Shown piece by piece: positions 1 to 8,779 of a DNA stretch of 64,000 nucleotides (the first letter of the stretch is position 1; each line of letters starts with the position of its first letter). The DNA comes from an uncultured Gammaproteobacteria bacterium (GTDB lineage: Bacteria > Pseudomonadota > Gammaproteobacteria > UBA6429 > Thiohalophilaceae). The notes under the pieces were generated by a model. The model did not search any database. It was not told the origin of the DNA and saw only the letters and a program-made list of their open reading frames with translations. The translations under genes were made by a program, and so were the position numbers. Location of the stretch: positions 496,001-560,000 of the forward strand of contig CALBTB010000009.1 of the NCBI GenBank assembly GCA_937967995.1, read 5' to 3'.

Positions 1-416
1 AATGCCACATCACTGCGCGGATCAGTGCCTACCACTTTGGCCTTGAGTTCACGACGATCATTTAACCTGACGATAATTTCCTCGGCATCTCGTACAACAT
101 GGTTATTGGTGACGATATAGCCCTCTTCATCGATAATAAAACCGGAGCCCAGTGACTGCGTATCAAATTCCTGTTGCGGACCTTCTTCTCCAAAGAAACG
201 CTTGAACAGATCTTCCCATGGAGATCCTTCCGGAAACTCGGGCATTTCCATACCCGGCGGGAAACCATGCGGACGTTTGACTTTGGTAGTGGTACTGATA
301 TTGACCACAGAGGGTCCGACTTTCTCGACCAGTTCAGTGAAATCCGGCAATGACCCTGCGCATGCCGAAGATACGAACGTAAACAGAGATAATGTAAAGG
401 CTAAAATGAGTTTCAT
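1..416 (-). CDS. DegP/DegQ/MucD-type periplasmic serine protease, N-terminal part (3' end outside window)
   Basis: Periplasmic quality-control protease of the HtrA family, which degrades or refolds misfolded envelope proteins. The visible part is about 138 residues. It has a signal peptide ending at a Ser-Ala-Cys-Ala-type site, the family opening PDFTELVEKVGPSVVNIST, and the GSGFII segment. TNNHVV carries the catalytic His, and SDVA near the window edge carries the catalytic Asp. The Ser motif and PDZ domains lie beyond base 1. The start at 416 was chosen because it opens directly on the signal peptide. The gene follows rseC on the same strand by 11 bases, the mucD-type arrangement of sigma-E operons. 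HtrA family membership is firm; DegP versus DegQ versus MucD cannot be settled on this fragment. Confidence 0.9.
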   Translation of the reverse strand, partial: MKLILAFTLSLFTFVSSACAGSLPDFTELVEKVGPSVVNISTTTKVKRPHGFPPGMEMPEFPEGSPWEDLFKRFFGEEGPQQEFDTQSLGSGFIIDEEGYIVTNNHVVRDAEEIIVRLNDRRELKAKVVGTDPRSDVA

Positions 417-427
417 CAATTTCCCTT

Positions 428-898
428 TCAAGCTTGCGTGGTGATGCCGATAGTTTGCTCGGCCAGTGTAGCGCGACGCAATATTACCGGTTGATAATTT
501 GAATCCATACTATGACGCCGGGCAAATCTACGTGCCAGCATAAACCCGCACATCAAACCGAACAATCCGGCAAATACGACTGGCAGTTGCGATTGATTGA
601 CCAGAAGATTTGCCATTAATGAAAATATCAGCATCAACATTAATGGTAGCAAATACATGATCAGCGCACTCTTTATCAGTGCAGACTCATGTAAACCGAC
701 AATCACTTCATCGCCTGGTTCCACCTGAACAGTGTTTATGACCTTGAGTTCGGTCATACGGTTACCAAACAGCTTTGAAAATAACTGTGTGCCACAACCT
801 TTTTGAACCTGACATTGCCCGCAGGTCGATTTGCGCTGCGTGCGCACCCAGGCAACCTGATTGTCGACCCTGATGACTTGCGCATTTTCTTCAATCAT
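428..898 (-). CDS. rseC: RseC/MucC family membrane protein of the sigma-E operon
   Basis: Inner-membrane protein of the RseC/MucC family (156 aa). Family members affect SoxR reduction and modulate the sigma-E response. The N-terminal cytoplasmic part holds the conserved cysteine cluster C-G-Q-C-x5-GC (about residues 26-36). Two hydrophobic helices follow at about 75-100 and 105-122, and the short tail is basic. The length is normal for the family. The start ATG overlaps the rseB stop by four bases, so the two are translationally coupled, and the gene sits between rseB and the degP-type protease. Confidence 0.92.
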   Translation of the reverse strand: MIEENAQVIRVDNQVAWVRTQRKSTCGQCQVQKGCGTQLFSKLFGNRMTELKVINTVQVEPGDEVIVGLHESALIKSALIMYLLPLMLMLIFSLMANLLVNQSQLPVVFAGLFGLMCGFMLARRFARRHSMDSNYQPVILRRATLAEQTIGITTQA

Positions 899-1887
899 TG
901 TTGGTTCAGGATGACAGATTCACTGATCATTTTGACAGTTGCCTGAGGAACTTCACCGACAGCGGTAACGGAATATTCATTCAATTCCTTTCCATACGCA
1001 TTCACCGCACCCATTCGAGATGCGTCAACCAGATTGGGTGATTGCTTGTTACGCTTTTCGATAAATACCGATACAGAGGCAAGCCCGTCACTGAAGACCA
1101 TGTGTTTTACAGCGGTTTTGTTTGGCATGTGATGATCACGTTGCATATCGTGCATAAAGCCGGCCGGCATCTGGGAAACCTTCCAGTGATCGGCCATGTC
1201 CTTATGCGAAGTTTGATGCTCATGTGTATTGTCTTCTGCTTCATACCAGGTGTAATTCTGTCCCTGCACACCTGGCTTGAGCATGTCTTCAGGAATTTCA
1301 TCGCGAAATTCAATATCGGTAAACATAAACTGCTCGAGCAACTGGCCGCGCTCGTCAATTAAATGTGTTTTCAATAATAGTCCCGTATCCACATCGACCC
1401 ACAGGCGGTGCCCGTAGCGAAACTGGTCAATCGGATCAATGGTAATTTTCTGTGCAGTCTGGCCGGCTACCCGTTCCCGACTGGCCAGCTTAAATTCATA
1501 CTGGTCTTTCAGGTGGTCAATATTCATGGGGAATGCCGGTGGAAATTGCAGATTGGGCCGGCCTTTTTCGACGACGACTGATTTGCGATCCGGCAATATA
1601 CAGGTGACCTTGTTTTTCTCGCGAATGACTTCACGACCGACTTCATCGAGGGATACCAGCCGTTCACGTTCACCATGTTCGTCAACCGCATGGATAATTT
1701 TCATCATCGTGAGCTGTTTGTCCTGCTGATAGACAAATTTGCCCACGTAATTCAGCGTATGTGAAGCACGATGCATTTTCTGCAGCCATTTTTCGACGGC
1801 TTCATAATCTTCAGCATATACAGCAATCGGCAGGATCAGTAGCCATGCCGACAACAACCACGTCTTATTCAACATCACCACCCGCAT
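895..1887 (-). CDS. rseB: Sigma-E regulatory protein RseB/MucB
   Basis: Periplasmic regulator (330 aa) that binds the anti-sigma factor RseA and shields it from proteolysis until envelope stress or lipid signals arrive. A signal peptide ending near VYA-ED is followed by the MucB/RseB large domain, with the characteristic LNYVGKFVYQQ and the LVSLDEVGREVIRE stretch. The smaller C-terminal domain ends in ...VGEVPQATVKMI. The start overlaps rseA by 23 bases. An ATG at 1875 is an equally plausible start and would give a shorter n-region to the signal peptide. Confidence 0.93.
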   Translation of the reverse strand: MRVVMLNKTWLLSAWLLILPIAVYAEDYEAVEKWLQKMHRASHTLNYVGKFVYQQDKQLTMMKIIHAVDEHGERERLVSLDEVGREVIREKNKVTCILPDRKSVVVEKGRPNLQFPPAFPMNIDHLKDQYEFKLASRERVAGQTAQKITIDPIDQFRYGHRLWVDVDTGLLLKTHLIDERGQLLEQFMFTDIEFRDEIPEDMLKPGVQGQNYTWYEAEDNTHEHQTSHKDMADHWKVSQMPAGFMHDMQRDHHMPNKTAVKHMVFSDGLASVSVFIEKRNKQSPNLVDASRMGAVNAYGKELNEYSVTAVGEVPQATVKMISESVILNQQ

Positions 1888-2410
1888 TCAGGTTGACCAG
1901 TTGCCCGGGAGTCGGGCTGACAATTCGTGAATACGGCAGCACACCTTTCATACGCGTGCTGGCAGAAAATTCATTATGGCTGACCAGGTAACCACTGAGT
2001 TTGCGTTCAATGGCGGCAGTCTGGCGAATGGGTTGCTTGGTGATTGGTGCAATGGCGGCAACCTGATCCTGCGGTTGAATATCTGTTGGAGAATTTTGTA
2101 CCACCAGGATAGCTACTGCTGCAACTGTGGCGGCCATCGCTAAACCGGCAACCTGTTTCATAAAGAAACGCGGTTGCTTCCACTGTTTCGGTGCAATCAG
2201 AACCGCTTCGTTGCTAAGTGCTGCACTGACTCGCTCAGACAGTCCCAGCGCTTTGGCGTGATGGCGTTTGTGGAGCACATCGCGAATCAAATGGTAACGA
2301 GACCAGGTAGCTCGTGCATCGTCATCACGGCTAATTGCATCAATAACTGTTGAATCTTTTGACTCACCATCCATAAATGCAGACAGATTTTCTTTCATTT
2401 GCTCATTCAT
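1865..2410 (-). CDS. rseA: Anti-sigma-E factor RseA/MucA
   Basis: Single-pass inner-membrane anti-sigma factor (181 aa) that holds RpoE inactive. The N-terminal cytoplasmic domain begins MNEQMKENLSAFMDGE, the RseA_N signature. A hydrophobic helix lies at about residues 95-112 (AGLAMAATVAAVAILVV), and the periplasmic C-terminal domain should contact RseB. It lies 37 bases after rpoE and overlaps rseB, so the three genes form one transcription unit. Family knowledge says regulated proteolysis of this protein releases RpoE; the sequence shows only the domain plan. Confidence 0.92.
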   Translation of the reverse strand: MNEQMKENLSAFMDGESKDSTVIDAISRDDDARATWSRYHLIRDVLHKRHHAKALGLSERVSAALSNEAVLIAPKQWKQPRFFMKQVAGLAMAATVAAVAILVVQNSPTDIQPQDQVAAIAPITKQPIRQTAAIERKLSGYLVSHNEFSASTRMKGVLPYSRIVSPTPGQLVNLNAGGDVE

Positions 2411-2447
2411 GTTGCACCTCGATTACTACAACGTCCCGCATCAGTCG

Positions 2448-3026
2448 CTACGAACTAATCAGGGGTTTTAACTTCTTGTCGATTGCTTCACGCGCCCTGA
2501 AAATGCGTGAGCGAACCGTACCAATCGGGCAGTCCATGGCCTCGGCAATTTCCTCGTAACTCATGTCTTCCAGTTCGCGCAGCGTGATCGCTGTGCGCAG
2601 GTCATCCGGTAATCCTTCAATGACTGAAAAAATGACCCGTTCCATTTCGTCTCTCAGTACCATACGTTCCGGTGTCGATGTATCTTTCAACGCTGATGGT
2701 CCTTCGTAATATTCCGCTTCACTGGCTTCGACATCATCCTGCGGTGGTCGGCGGCCCAGTGCCACGACATGATTCTTGGCGGTATTGATGGCGATGCGGT
2801 ACAGCCATGTGTAGAACGCACTGTCACCCCTGAAGTTGGGCAGAGCGCGATAGGCCTTGATAAATGCCTCCTGGGCGAGATCCAGTGCTTCGACCGGATC
2901 GTGAATATAACGGGTAATGACCTTGACGATCCGCGATTGATACTTTGTAACCAGTAAGTCAAAAGCACGTTTGTCGCCACGCTGTACTCGCTCAACGAGC
3001 AGTTGATCATTGGTGCGTTCACCCAT
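2448..3026 (-). CDS. rpoE: RNA polymerase sigma factor RpoE (sigma-E/AlgU)
   Basis: Extracytoplasmic-function sigma factor (192 aa) controlling envelope stress genes. Region 2 is clear: GDKRAFDLLVTKYQSRI, the core-binding DLAQEAFIKAYRAL, and the promoter-melting FYTWLYRIAINTAKN. Region 4 contains the helix-turn-helix with LRELEDMSYEEIAEAMDCP followed by GTVRSRIFRAREA, nearly identical to known RpoE/AlgU proteins. It is first in the operon rpoE-rseA-rseB-rseC-degP. A promoter matching the sigma-E consensus lies 51 bases upstream, indicating autoregulation. Confidence 0.97.
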   Translation of the reverse strand: MGERTNDQLLVERVQRGDKRAFDLLVTKYQSRIVKVITRYIHDPVEALDLAQEAFIKAYRALPNFRGDSAFYTWLYRIAINTAKNHVVALGRRPPQDDVEASEAEYYEGPSALKDTSTPERMVLRDEMERVIFSVIEGLPDDLRTAITLRELEDMSYEEIAEAMDCPIGTVRSRIFRAREAIDKKLKPLISS

Positions 3027-3076
3027 TCGGATGCCTACCCTTTCTACCGACTTCAGTAACCACCCGAAACCTGTAT

Positions 3077-3104
3077 TTATGACAGGTTGCCTGAGATAGA
3101 GTTC
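3077..3104 (-). promoter_or_regulatory. Sigma-E-type promoter of rpoE
   Basis: Read on the minus strand, GAACTC (3104-3099), a 16-base spacer and TCATAA (3082-3077) fit the sigma-E pattern GAACTT-N16-TCnnA. The predicted start of transcription is about 45 bases upstream of the rpoE ATG. This is the usual autoregulatory arrangement. It is read by eye. Confidence 0.65.
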
Positions 3105-3214
3105 GCAAGGTGGCGATTTTTTTGGTTATATTTGGCTCCATACAGCCGGGCATGATACCGAACCCGGGCCGTATAACCTATTGTAAATCGAAGTAATGCT
3201 GTATAACCAATCCC

Positions 3215-4873
3215 ATGCGAGTCAGAAAAAACGCCAGTAAACGCATCCAGGCTGATGTCCTGATTATCGGCAGCGGAGCCGCTGGCCTGAGTCTTGCCCT
3301 GCGACTGGCCGAGCATCACAGTATCGCATTGATTTCAAAGGGAAAATTAAACGACGGCAGCACCTATTATGCCCAAGGTGGCATTGCCGCCGTGATTGAC
3401 GACGACGACACCATCGATTCCCATGTACAGGACACCCTCAATGCCGGTGCCAGCCTGTGTGATGAGAACGTGGTCAATTTCGTGGTCGAACGTGGTAAGC
3501 AGAATATCGACTGGTTGATACAGCGCGGCGTGCCCTTTACTCGTCAGATAGCGGATCACCCCGGCAGCCCCTATCACCTGACCCGGGAAGGCGGCCATAG
3601 TCATCGACGCATCATCCACGCGGCGGATGCCACTGGCCGCGCCGTGCACAGCACATTGGCCAGCCAGGTCCAGGCCCACCCGAATATTCAGATTTTCGAA
3701 CAACATAACGCCGTCGATCTGATTACTGCTGCCAAGCTGGGGCACCCTGCACAACGTTGCCTGGGTGCGTATATCCTGGACCGCGTATCAGGCACAGTGA
3801 AAGTGTTTCAGGCGACGTATACGGTTCTGGCCACGGGCGGCGCCAGCAAGGTCTACCTCTACACAAGTAATCCGGATACCTCGACGGGGGATGGCATTGC
3901 CATGGCCTGGCGTGCCGGTTGCCGGGTAGCCAACCTGGAATTTAACCAATTTCATCCTACCTGCCTGTTTCATCCACAGGCCAAGGCCTTTTTAATTACT
4001 GAAGCCCTGCGCGGTGAAGGTGCCATTCTGAAATTACCGGATGGCACACCGTTTATGAAACAGTTTGATGACCGTGCGGAACTTGCACCGCGTGATATTG
4101 TGGCACGCGCCATTGACCATGAAATGAAACGACTGGGTAGCGAATATGTGTTGCTCGACATCAGTCACAAACCGGCCGATTTCATTCGTACTTATTTTCC
4201 CACGGTCTATAACCGCTGCCTGAAATTCGGTTTTGATATTACCCGTGAGGCCATTCCTGTTGTACCGGCTGCCCACTACACCTGTGGTGGTGTCATGACG
4301 GATCTGAACGGTTTAACTGACATACCGGGGCTGTATGCCGCGGGTGAAGTCGCGTTTACCGGCTTGCATGGCGCCAACCGTATGGCCAGTAACTCGTTGC
4401 TCGAATGCCTGGTTTTTGCTGAAGCAGCCAGTCAGCATATTCTGGCCGGTGAACACGAAGCCATGATGATGGCCCGCATACCCGACTGGGATGAATCACG
4501 CGTCACCGATTCGGATGAAGAAGTCGTCGTCACGCATAACTGGCATGAACTGCGGCGCTTTATGTGGGACTATGTCGGTATTGTGCGCACCAATAAACGA
4601 CTGCAACGTGCCAAAAGCCGTACCCAATTATTGCTGCATGAAATCAATGAATACTATGGTAACTTCAAGGTGACCAGTGATTTACTGGAACTGCGTAACC
4701 TGGCGGTAGTAGCCGATCTGATCATTGAATCCGCCATGCGTCGCGAAGAAAGTCGTGGTCTGCATTACACGTTGGATTATCCAGACATCGATCATAGCCT
4801 TGACGGACACAACACCGTTCTGACACCGAAAAAACATCAAATCGTATCGCCCGGTATTGCCGCTTCTACCTGA
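3215..4873 (+). CDS. nadB: L-aspartate oxidase NadB
   Basis: FAD enzyme that oxidises L-aspartate to iminoaspartate, the first step of bacterial NAD synthesis. It is 552 aa, slightly longer than the usual ~540. The FAD-binding GSGAAGLSLALRLAE lies near residue 18, then GSTYYAQGGIAAV, the active-site-region HSHRRIIHAADATG and the C-terminal FAD contact HGANRMASNSLLECLVFAE. The tail REESRGLHYTLDYP is typical of the fumarate reductase/NadB group. The gene is divergent from rpoE. A weak sigma-70-like TTGTAA/TATAAC pair (3181-3207, 15-base spacing) ends only eight bases before the ATG, so the true start of transcription is uncertain. The 3' end overlaps the convergent ygfX by 37 bases. Confidence 0.97.
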   Translation: MRVRKNASKRIQADVLIIGSGAAGLSLALRLAEHHSIALISKGKLNDGSTYYAQGGIAAVIDDDDTIDSHVQDTLNAGASLCDENVVNFVVERGKQNIDWLIQRGVPFTRQIADHPGSPYHLTREGGHSHRRIIHAADATGRAVHSTLASQVQAHPNIQIFEQHNAVDLITAAKLGHPAQRCLGAYILDRVSGTVKVFQATYTVLATGGASKVYLYTSNPDTSTGDGIAMAWRAGCRVANLEFNQFHPTCLFHPQAKAFLITEALRGEGAILKLPDGTPFMKQFDDRAELAPRDIVARAIDHEMKRLGSEYVLLDISHKPADFIRTYFPTVYNRCLKFGFDITREAIPVVPAAHYTCGGVMTDLNGLTDIPGLYAAGEVAFTGLHGANRMASNSLLECLVFAEAASQHILAGEHEAMMMARIPDWDESRVTDSDEEVVVTHNWHELRRFMWDYVGIVRTNKRLQRAKSRTQLLLHEINEYYGNFKVTSDLLELRNLAVVADLIIESAMRREESRGLHYTLDYPDIDHSLDGHNTVLTPKKHQIVSPGIAAST

Positions 4874-5289
4874 GCCAGTTTCAGATAAACGCGCAGACGT
4901 CGATAGGTCTGATCATCCACCTGATCACGCACCACCAGCACATCAATTTTGCGATTGGCCGAATTGCGTAGTTGAAAGGTAGCAAACCAGGGTGTCACTG
5001 ACTGCACGGCAACAAGTTGCCATACTTCACTCCCCGACTCACTCTGCAACAACCATTCACCGTTCTTGTAACAAACCCATACTGGCAAGTTGGTAATGAT
5101 AGCCCTGGCCTGATAGACAAAACTGATGCCAATAAGAATAATCAACACCAGTTTCACTATCAGCGGCAAACCGGAGGAGTAAATACTGGCAACCAGTGCC
5201 AGGCAGTGTGTTATAACCGAAAAACCAAGCTGGTAGTATGAAGGTTTACGGTCCAGGCGTATGGGTATTTCGAATCCGTTCGATGACAT
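4837..5289 (-). CDS. ygfX: YgfX (CptA)-like inner-membrane protein
   Basis: Small membrane protein of about 150 aa, the usual partner gene of sdhE. In Escherichia coli the homologue YgfX/CptA has been described as affecting cytoskeletal proteins MreB/FtsZ and as the toxin of a pair with SdhE/CptB. A hydrophobic pair of helices spans about residues 20-58. A soluble tail with a conserved Trp/Leu-rich pattern follows. The start at 5289 (MSSNGFEIPIRLDRKPSYY) was chosen over a longer frame because it begins at the conserved family N-terminus; it overlaps sdhE by 44 bases. Assignment rests mainly on the sdhE neighbourhood and topology, since the family is poorly conserved. Confidence 0.72.
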   Translation of the reverse strand: MSSNGFEIPIRLDRKPSYYQLGFSVITHCLALVASIYSSGLPLIVKLVLIILIGISFVYQARAIITNLPVWVCYKNGEWLLQSESGSEVWQLVAVQSVTPWFATFQLRNSANRKIDVLVVRDQVDDQTYRRLRVYLKLAQVEAAIPGDTI

Positions 5290-5485
5290 CAGATACATCC
5301 TTATCTGTAGGTTTTCCGTTTCCAAAAAAATAATCAAACAATAACTGATCCGGGAATGACAGGATCTCCTGAAAAACAGTACGTTGCTGTTCGTTTAGAT
5401 CGTTGTATTTCGTATCCAGGAAATCACCCAGCAACGCATCCAGTTCAAGCATACCGCGTCGACATTGCCAGCGTAAGCGGGACAT
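5246..5485 (-). CDS. sdhE: Succinate dehydrogenase flavinylation factor SdhE
   Basis: Small (79 aa) cytoplasmic assembly factor required for covalent attachment of FAD to SdhA. The family signature RRGMLELD (RGxxE) is at residues 9-16, and the helical remainder matches the five-helix SdhE fold with ...LLDYFFGNGKP-like sequence. Its ATG directly follows the sdhB stop (5486), so it is part of the sdhCDAB operon. It was also described as the antitoxin CptB paired with YgfX/CptA. Confidence 0.93.
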   Translation of the reverse strand: MSRLRWQCRRGMLELDALLGDFLDTKYNDLNEQQRTVFQEILSFPDQLLFDYFFGNGKPTDKDVSDVIERIRNTHTPGP

Positions 5486-6193
5486 TTACACCATATCCTT
5501 CAGCATCATTTGCTTGATGTGATGTATCGCCTTAGTAGGATTCAGTCCTTTTGGACATACCGTGACACAATTCATGATGGTGTGACAGCGAAACATGCGA
5601 TATGGACCATCCAGATCCTGCAGGCGTTCATCGGTTGCCTGATCACGACTGTCCGCCAGGAAACGATAGGCCTGTAACAATGCTGCCGGACCACGAAACT
5701 TGTCCGGGTTCCACCAGAATGACGGACAGGAAGTTGTACAGCAACCGCATAGAATACATTCATACAGCCCATCGAGTTTATCGCGCTGCTCGGGGGTTTG
5801 TGGTAATTCCGCTTCCGGCATCGGGTCGTTAACCATCAGGTAAGGTTTGACGGCCCGGTAGTGCTCAAAGAACTGGGTCATATCAACAATCAGATCGCGA
5901 ATAATCGGCATACCCGGAACAGGCCTGATCACGATGGGCTGTTTTAAACTGGATAACGGAGTCAGGCAGGCCAGTCCGTTAGTACCGTTAATATTCATCG
6001 CATCCGAACCGCAGACCCCTTCACCACAGGAATGACGAAACGACAAGGTTTCATCCTGTTGTTTGATTTTCAACAGCGCATCGCGCAACATCATGCCCGG
6101 CTGGATATTTTCGAGTACATATTCCTTCAAATACGGATCACTGTCCTGTTCCGGGTTATAGCGTTGAATTTTAAATCGGACTGATGATGTCAT
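5486..6193 (-). CDS. sdhB: Succinate dehydrogenase iron-sulfur subunit
   Basis: Electron-transfer subunit of complex II (235 aa), carrying electrons from the SdhA flavin to quinone. The N-terminal plant-type ferredoxin domain has the 2Fe-2S ligands in SCGEGVCGSDAMNING. The C-terminal domain has CILCGCCTTSCPSFWWNP for one cluster and CHTIMNCVTVCPKGLNP for the others. Length and motifs are normal. It is encoded between sdhA and sdhE. Confidence 0.97.
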   Translation of the reverse strand: MTSSVRFKIQRYNPEQDSDPYLKEYVLENIQPGMMLRDALLKIKQQDETLSFRHSCGEGVCGSDAMNINGTNGLACLTPLSSLKQPIVIRPVPGMPIIRDLIVDMTQFFEHYRAVKPYLMVNDPMPEAELPQTPEQRDKLDGLYECILCGCCTTSCPSFWWNPDKFRGPAALLQAYRFLADSRDQATDERLQDLDGPYRMFRCHTIMNCVTVCPKGLNPTKAIHHIKQMMLKDMV

Positions 6194-6207
6194 GACTGCA
6201 ACCTGCT

Positions 6208-7968
6208 TTAATACACCCGTTCTTTGGGTGGAAACGTATCGACCGTCATCGGCTTGAGTCGTACCGGCTTGTAGTCCACCCGATAGCCTTCCTTGTAATA
6301 TAGACTATGTTTCAGCCAGTGGCTGTCATCACGATTTGGATAATCAATGCGCGAATGCGCACCGCGACTTTCCTTGCGGTTTAATGCGGACGCAACCGTA
6401 GCAAGGGCGGTATCCACCAGGTTTTCCAGCTCCAGTGCCTCAATACGAGCGGTATTGAATATTTTACTGTGATCCTGCAAACGCACATCCTGTAAACGCT
6501 TTTCCAGTTCCAGGACCTGGTTATAACCTTCCTGCAACACATCTTCTTTTCGAAATACACCGCAGTACTTTTCCATGATGGCCTGTAATTCCTGTTTTAG
6601 ACCTACCACGGATTCTCCTGCACCGGTTTTATCCCAACGCGACAGTCGCGCCATGGCCTGATCGATGGAATCCGTTTTCATTGGCTGGTGGTAACGGTTA
6701 TGTGTCAGGTACTCGATAATATGATTTCCCGCAGCACGACCAAACACGACAATATCCAGCAATGAATTTCCGCCCAGTCGATTCGCGCCATGCACGGACA
6801 CACAGGCACATTCACCGACCGCATACAAACCGGGTACCGGTTCTTCGCCCTGCTCTATGGGCACCACCACCTGGCCGTACCTGTCTGTTGGAATACCACC
6901 CATGGTGTAATGTGCAGTCGGAAAAACCGGAATCGCCTGCTCGGCAGGATCGATGCCCAGAAACGTTTTGACCATTGAGCTGATTCCGGGTAAGCGTTTA
7001 TTGAGGACTTCCCTGCCCAGGTGATCGAGCTTCAACATCACGTGATCACCGTCATCACCACAACCCCGTCCTTCGCGAACTTCGGTTGAAATCGCACGAC
7101 TCACCACATCACGGCTGGCTAGATCCTTGGCATGCGGTGCATAACGTTCCATAAAACGCTCACCGTCTTTGTTGACCAGGAAGCCACCTTCACCGCGTGC
7201 ACCTTCAGTAATCAACATGCCGCGTCCGGCGATACCGGTTGGATGAAACTGAAAGAATTCCATATCTTCCAGTGGAATACCGGCACGCAGCGCCATGCCC
7301 ATGCCATCACCAGTGTTGATATGCGCATTGGTATTGGTTCGAAATAACTGACCGACACCGCCCGTTGCCAGTAAGGTCGTCTTGGCTTCGATGACCAGCG
7401 GCTCACCGGTTTCGATTTCCAGTACCACTGCACCAAGAATGCCACCATCGCCATTTTGTAATAAATCAATCGCAAAGAATTCATCGAAGAAGTGCGTCTT
7501 GGCGCGAATGTTCTGTTGATACAGGCTATGTAAAATCGCATGGCCGGTGCGATCCGCGGCAGCACAGGTACGCGCCGCCTGCTCGCCACCGAAGTTCTGG
7601 CTCTGGCCACCGAACGGGCGTTGATAAATCTTGCCATTATCCAGCCGCGAAAACGGAACACCCTGATGTTCCAGTTCATACACCAGATGTGAAGCAGCCC
7701 GGCACATATATTCAATGGCATCCTGATCGCCGAGATAGTCACTGCCCTTGACTGTATCAAACATGTGCCAGTGCCAGTTGTCCGGCCTGACATTCGCCAG
7801 TGCGGCATTCATTCCACCCTGAGCGGCCACCGTATGTGAACGTGTAGGAAACACTTTTGACACGACGGCGACTTTGGCATCCGCCTGTGACAATTGCAGG
7901 GCCGCACGTAATCCGCCACCGCCGGCACCGATAACCAGAACATCAAACTTTCTGCTTGCCACCTGCAT
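6208..7968 (-). CDS. sdhA: Succinate dehydrogenase flavoprotein subunit
   Basis: Catalytic subunit of complex II (586 aa), which oxidises succinate to fumarate in the TCA cycle. It has the FAD-binding VIGAGGGGLRAAL, the covalent-FAD region RSHTVAAQGGMNAAL (His-linked), and the active-site segment with HPTGIAGRGMLITEGARGEGG. The capping-domain HANRLGGNSLLDIVVFGR-type motif follows. The C-terminus RKESRGAHSRIDYPNRDD is typical. It is six bases downstream of sdhD and needs the neighbouring SdhE for flavinylation. Confidence 0.98.
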   Translation of the reverse strand: MQVASRKFDVLVIGAGGGGLRAALQLSQADAKVAVVSKVFPTRSHTVAAQGGMNAALANVRPDNWHWHMFDTVKGSDYLGDQDAIEYMCRAASHLVYELEHQGVPFSRLDNGKIYQRPFGGQSQNFGGEQAARTCAAADRTGHAILHSLYQQNIRAKTHFFDEFFAIDLLQNGDGGILGAVVLEIETGEPLVIEAKTTLLATGGVGQLFRTNTNAHINTGDGMGMALRAGIPLEDMEFFQFHPTGIAGRGMLITEGARGEGGFLVNKDGERFMERYAPHAKDLASRDVVSRAISTEVREGRGCGDDGDHVMLKLDHLGREVLNKRLPGISSMVKTFLGIDPAEQAIPVFPTAHYTMGGIPTDRYGQVVVPIEQGEEPVPGLYAVGECACVSVHGANRLGGNSLLDIVVFGRAAGNHIIEYLTHNRYHQPMKTDSIDQAMARLSRWDKTGAGESVVGLKQELQAIMEKYCGVFRKEDVLQEGYNQVLELEKRLQDVRLQDHSKIFNTARIEALELENLVDTALATVASALNRKESRGAHSRIDYPNRDDSHWLKHSLYYKEGYRVDYKPVRLKPMTVDTFPPKERVY

Positions 7969-7974
7969 GTTTCG

Positions 7975-8316
7975 TTATAACCTCACCACACTGTAAAGGA
8001 TCATGCCTGTCCAGATACCCAACGCAATTAATGCAATTGTCACCAGTGTCCAGGTGACAAAGCGCAACGCAGGCCACTTAATGTAATCAATGAGAATATC
8101 CCGTATACCTACCCAGGCGTGATACAGGACGGAAAAGAAAAACAGTGCCGTGCAGATACTGGTAAACGGATGGGTAAACAGCGACTGCCACTCAGATTGG
8201 CTGGCGACAGGATTACGCACCAGATAAATACCGAACCCGACACCAAAGACAAGCATGTAAACCGCCGTCAGGCGTTGCAACAACCAGGTCCGCATTCCTT
8301 GGGCACGCCAACTCAT
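7975..8316 (-). CDS. sdhD: Succinate dehydrogenase membrane anchor SdhD
   Basis: Hydrophobic anchor subunit of complex II (about 113 aa) with three membrane helices (about 13-33, 50-70, 85-110). The LLQRLTAVYM segment and HAWVGIRDILIDYIK (haem- and quinone-site region) fit the family. The start at 8316 was chosen because ATGA overlaps the sdhC stop, the usual sdhC-sdhD junction; a start 15 bases upstream is open but less likely. Confidence 0.93.
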   Translation of the reverse strand: MSWRAQGMRTWLLQRLTAVYMLVFGVGFGIYLVRNPVASQSEWQSLFTHPFTSICTALFFFSVLYHAWVGIRDILIDYIKWPALRFVTWTLVTIALIALGIWTGMILYSVVRL

Positions 8317-8696
8317 AACCAGATAACACACCCCAGACCAATTAAAATGACAACACCACCAATGTTCGCCAGCCAGGCCAGCCAGCGTGCAGCGACTAAT
8401 GACATACCAATATTAATATCCGCCAGTAAAAAGCGTATGCCGGACAGCACATGATGTGCCAGCGACCACGCAAGCAGTGTCAATACCACTTTAAACGGCG
8501 TACTCGCGCTAATCGTAACAAAGCGATCAAAACTGGCCGCATCTTTAATCGTCAAACCAAACAGGTAAATCAGTCCGGGAATGGCCAGTGACATCAGGGC
8601 ACCCGAGATACGATGGGCGATGGAATTAACACCGGTTACCGGCAGGTGAATTTGCAGAAGGTTGAGAAACTTGGGCCGATTTTGCTTTGTTTTCAT
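8313..8696 (-). CDS. sdhC: Succinate dehydrogenase cytochrome b556 subunit SdhC
   Basis: Membrane anchor of complex II (127 aa) that holds haem b and the quinone site with SdhD. The N-terminus RPKFLNLLQIHLPVTGVNSIAHRISG contains the conserved Ser and Arg of the quinone pocket. Three membrane helices follow, with the haem-ligand HHVLSGIRFL motif. It is the first gene of sdhCDAB-sdhE-ygfX. Its ATG lies only about nine bases from the best -10 element. Confidence 0.95.
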   Translation of the reverse strand: MKTKQNRPKFLNLLQIHLPVTGVNSIAHRISGALMSLAIPGLIYLFGLTIKDAASFDRFVTISASTPFKVVLTLLAWSLAHHVLSGIRFLLADINIGMSLVAARWLAWLANIGGVVILIGLGCVIWL

Positions 8697-8704
8697 TGCT
8701 TTAT

Positions 8705-8733
8705 AGTGTAGTCCAATTGCATCATTCGTCCAA
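8705..8733 (-). promoter_or_regulatory. Sigma-70-type promoter of the sdh operon
   Basis: On the minus strand, TTGGAC (8733-8728), a 17-base spacer and TACACT (8710-8705) form a good sigma-70 pair. The expected start of transcription is at about 8698, almost at the sdhC ATG (8696), which would leave a leaderless or near-leaderless message. It overlaps the divergent ygfZ promoter. Confidence 0.5.
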
Positions 8734-8744
8734 TGCTATACAAT
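8717..8744 (+). promoter_or_regulatory. Sigma-70-type promoter of ygfZ
   Basis: TTGCAT (8717-8722), a 16-base spacer and TACAAT (8739-8744) lie 36 bases upstream of the chosen ygfZ ATG. The element shares bases with the divergent sdhC promoter, so the two may compete for polymerase. Confidence 0.45.
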
Positions 8745-8779
8745 TGTCGCCCCATGACGTGCGAAGCAGGTTAAACATC

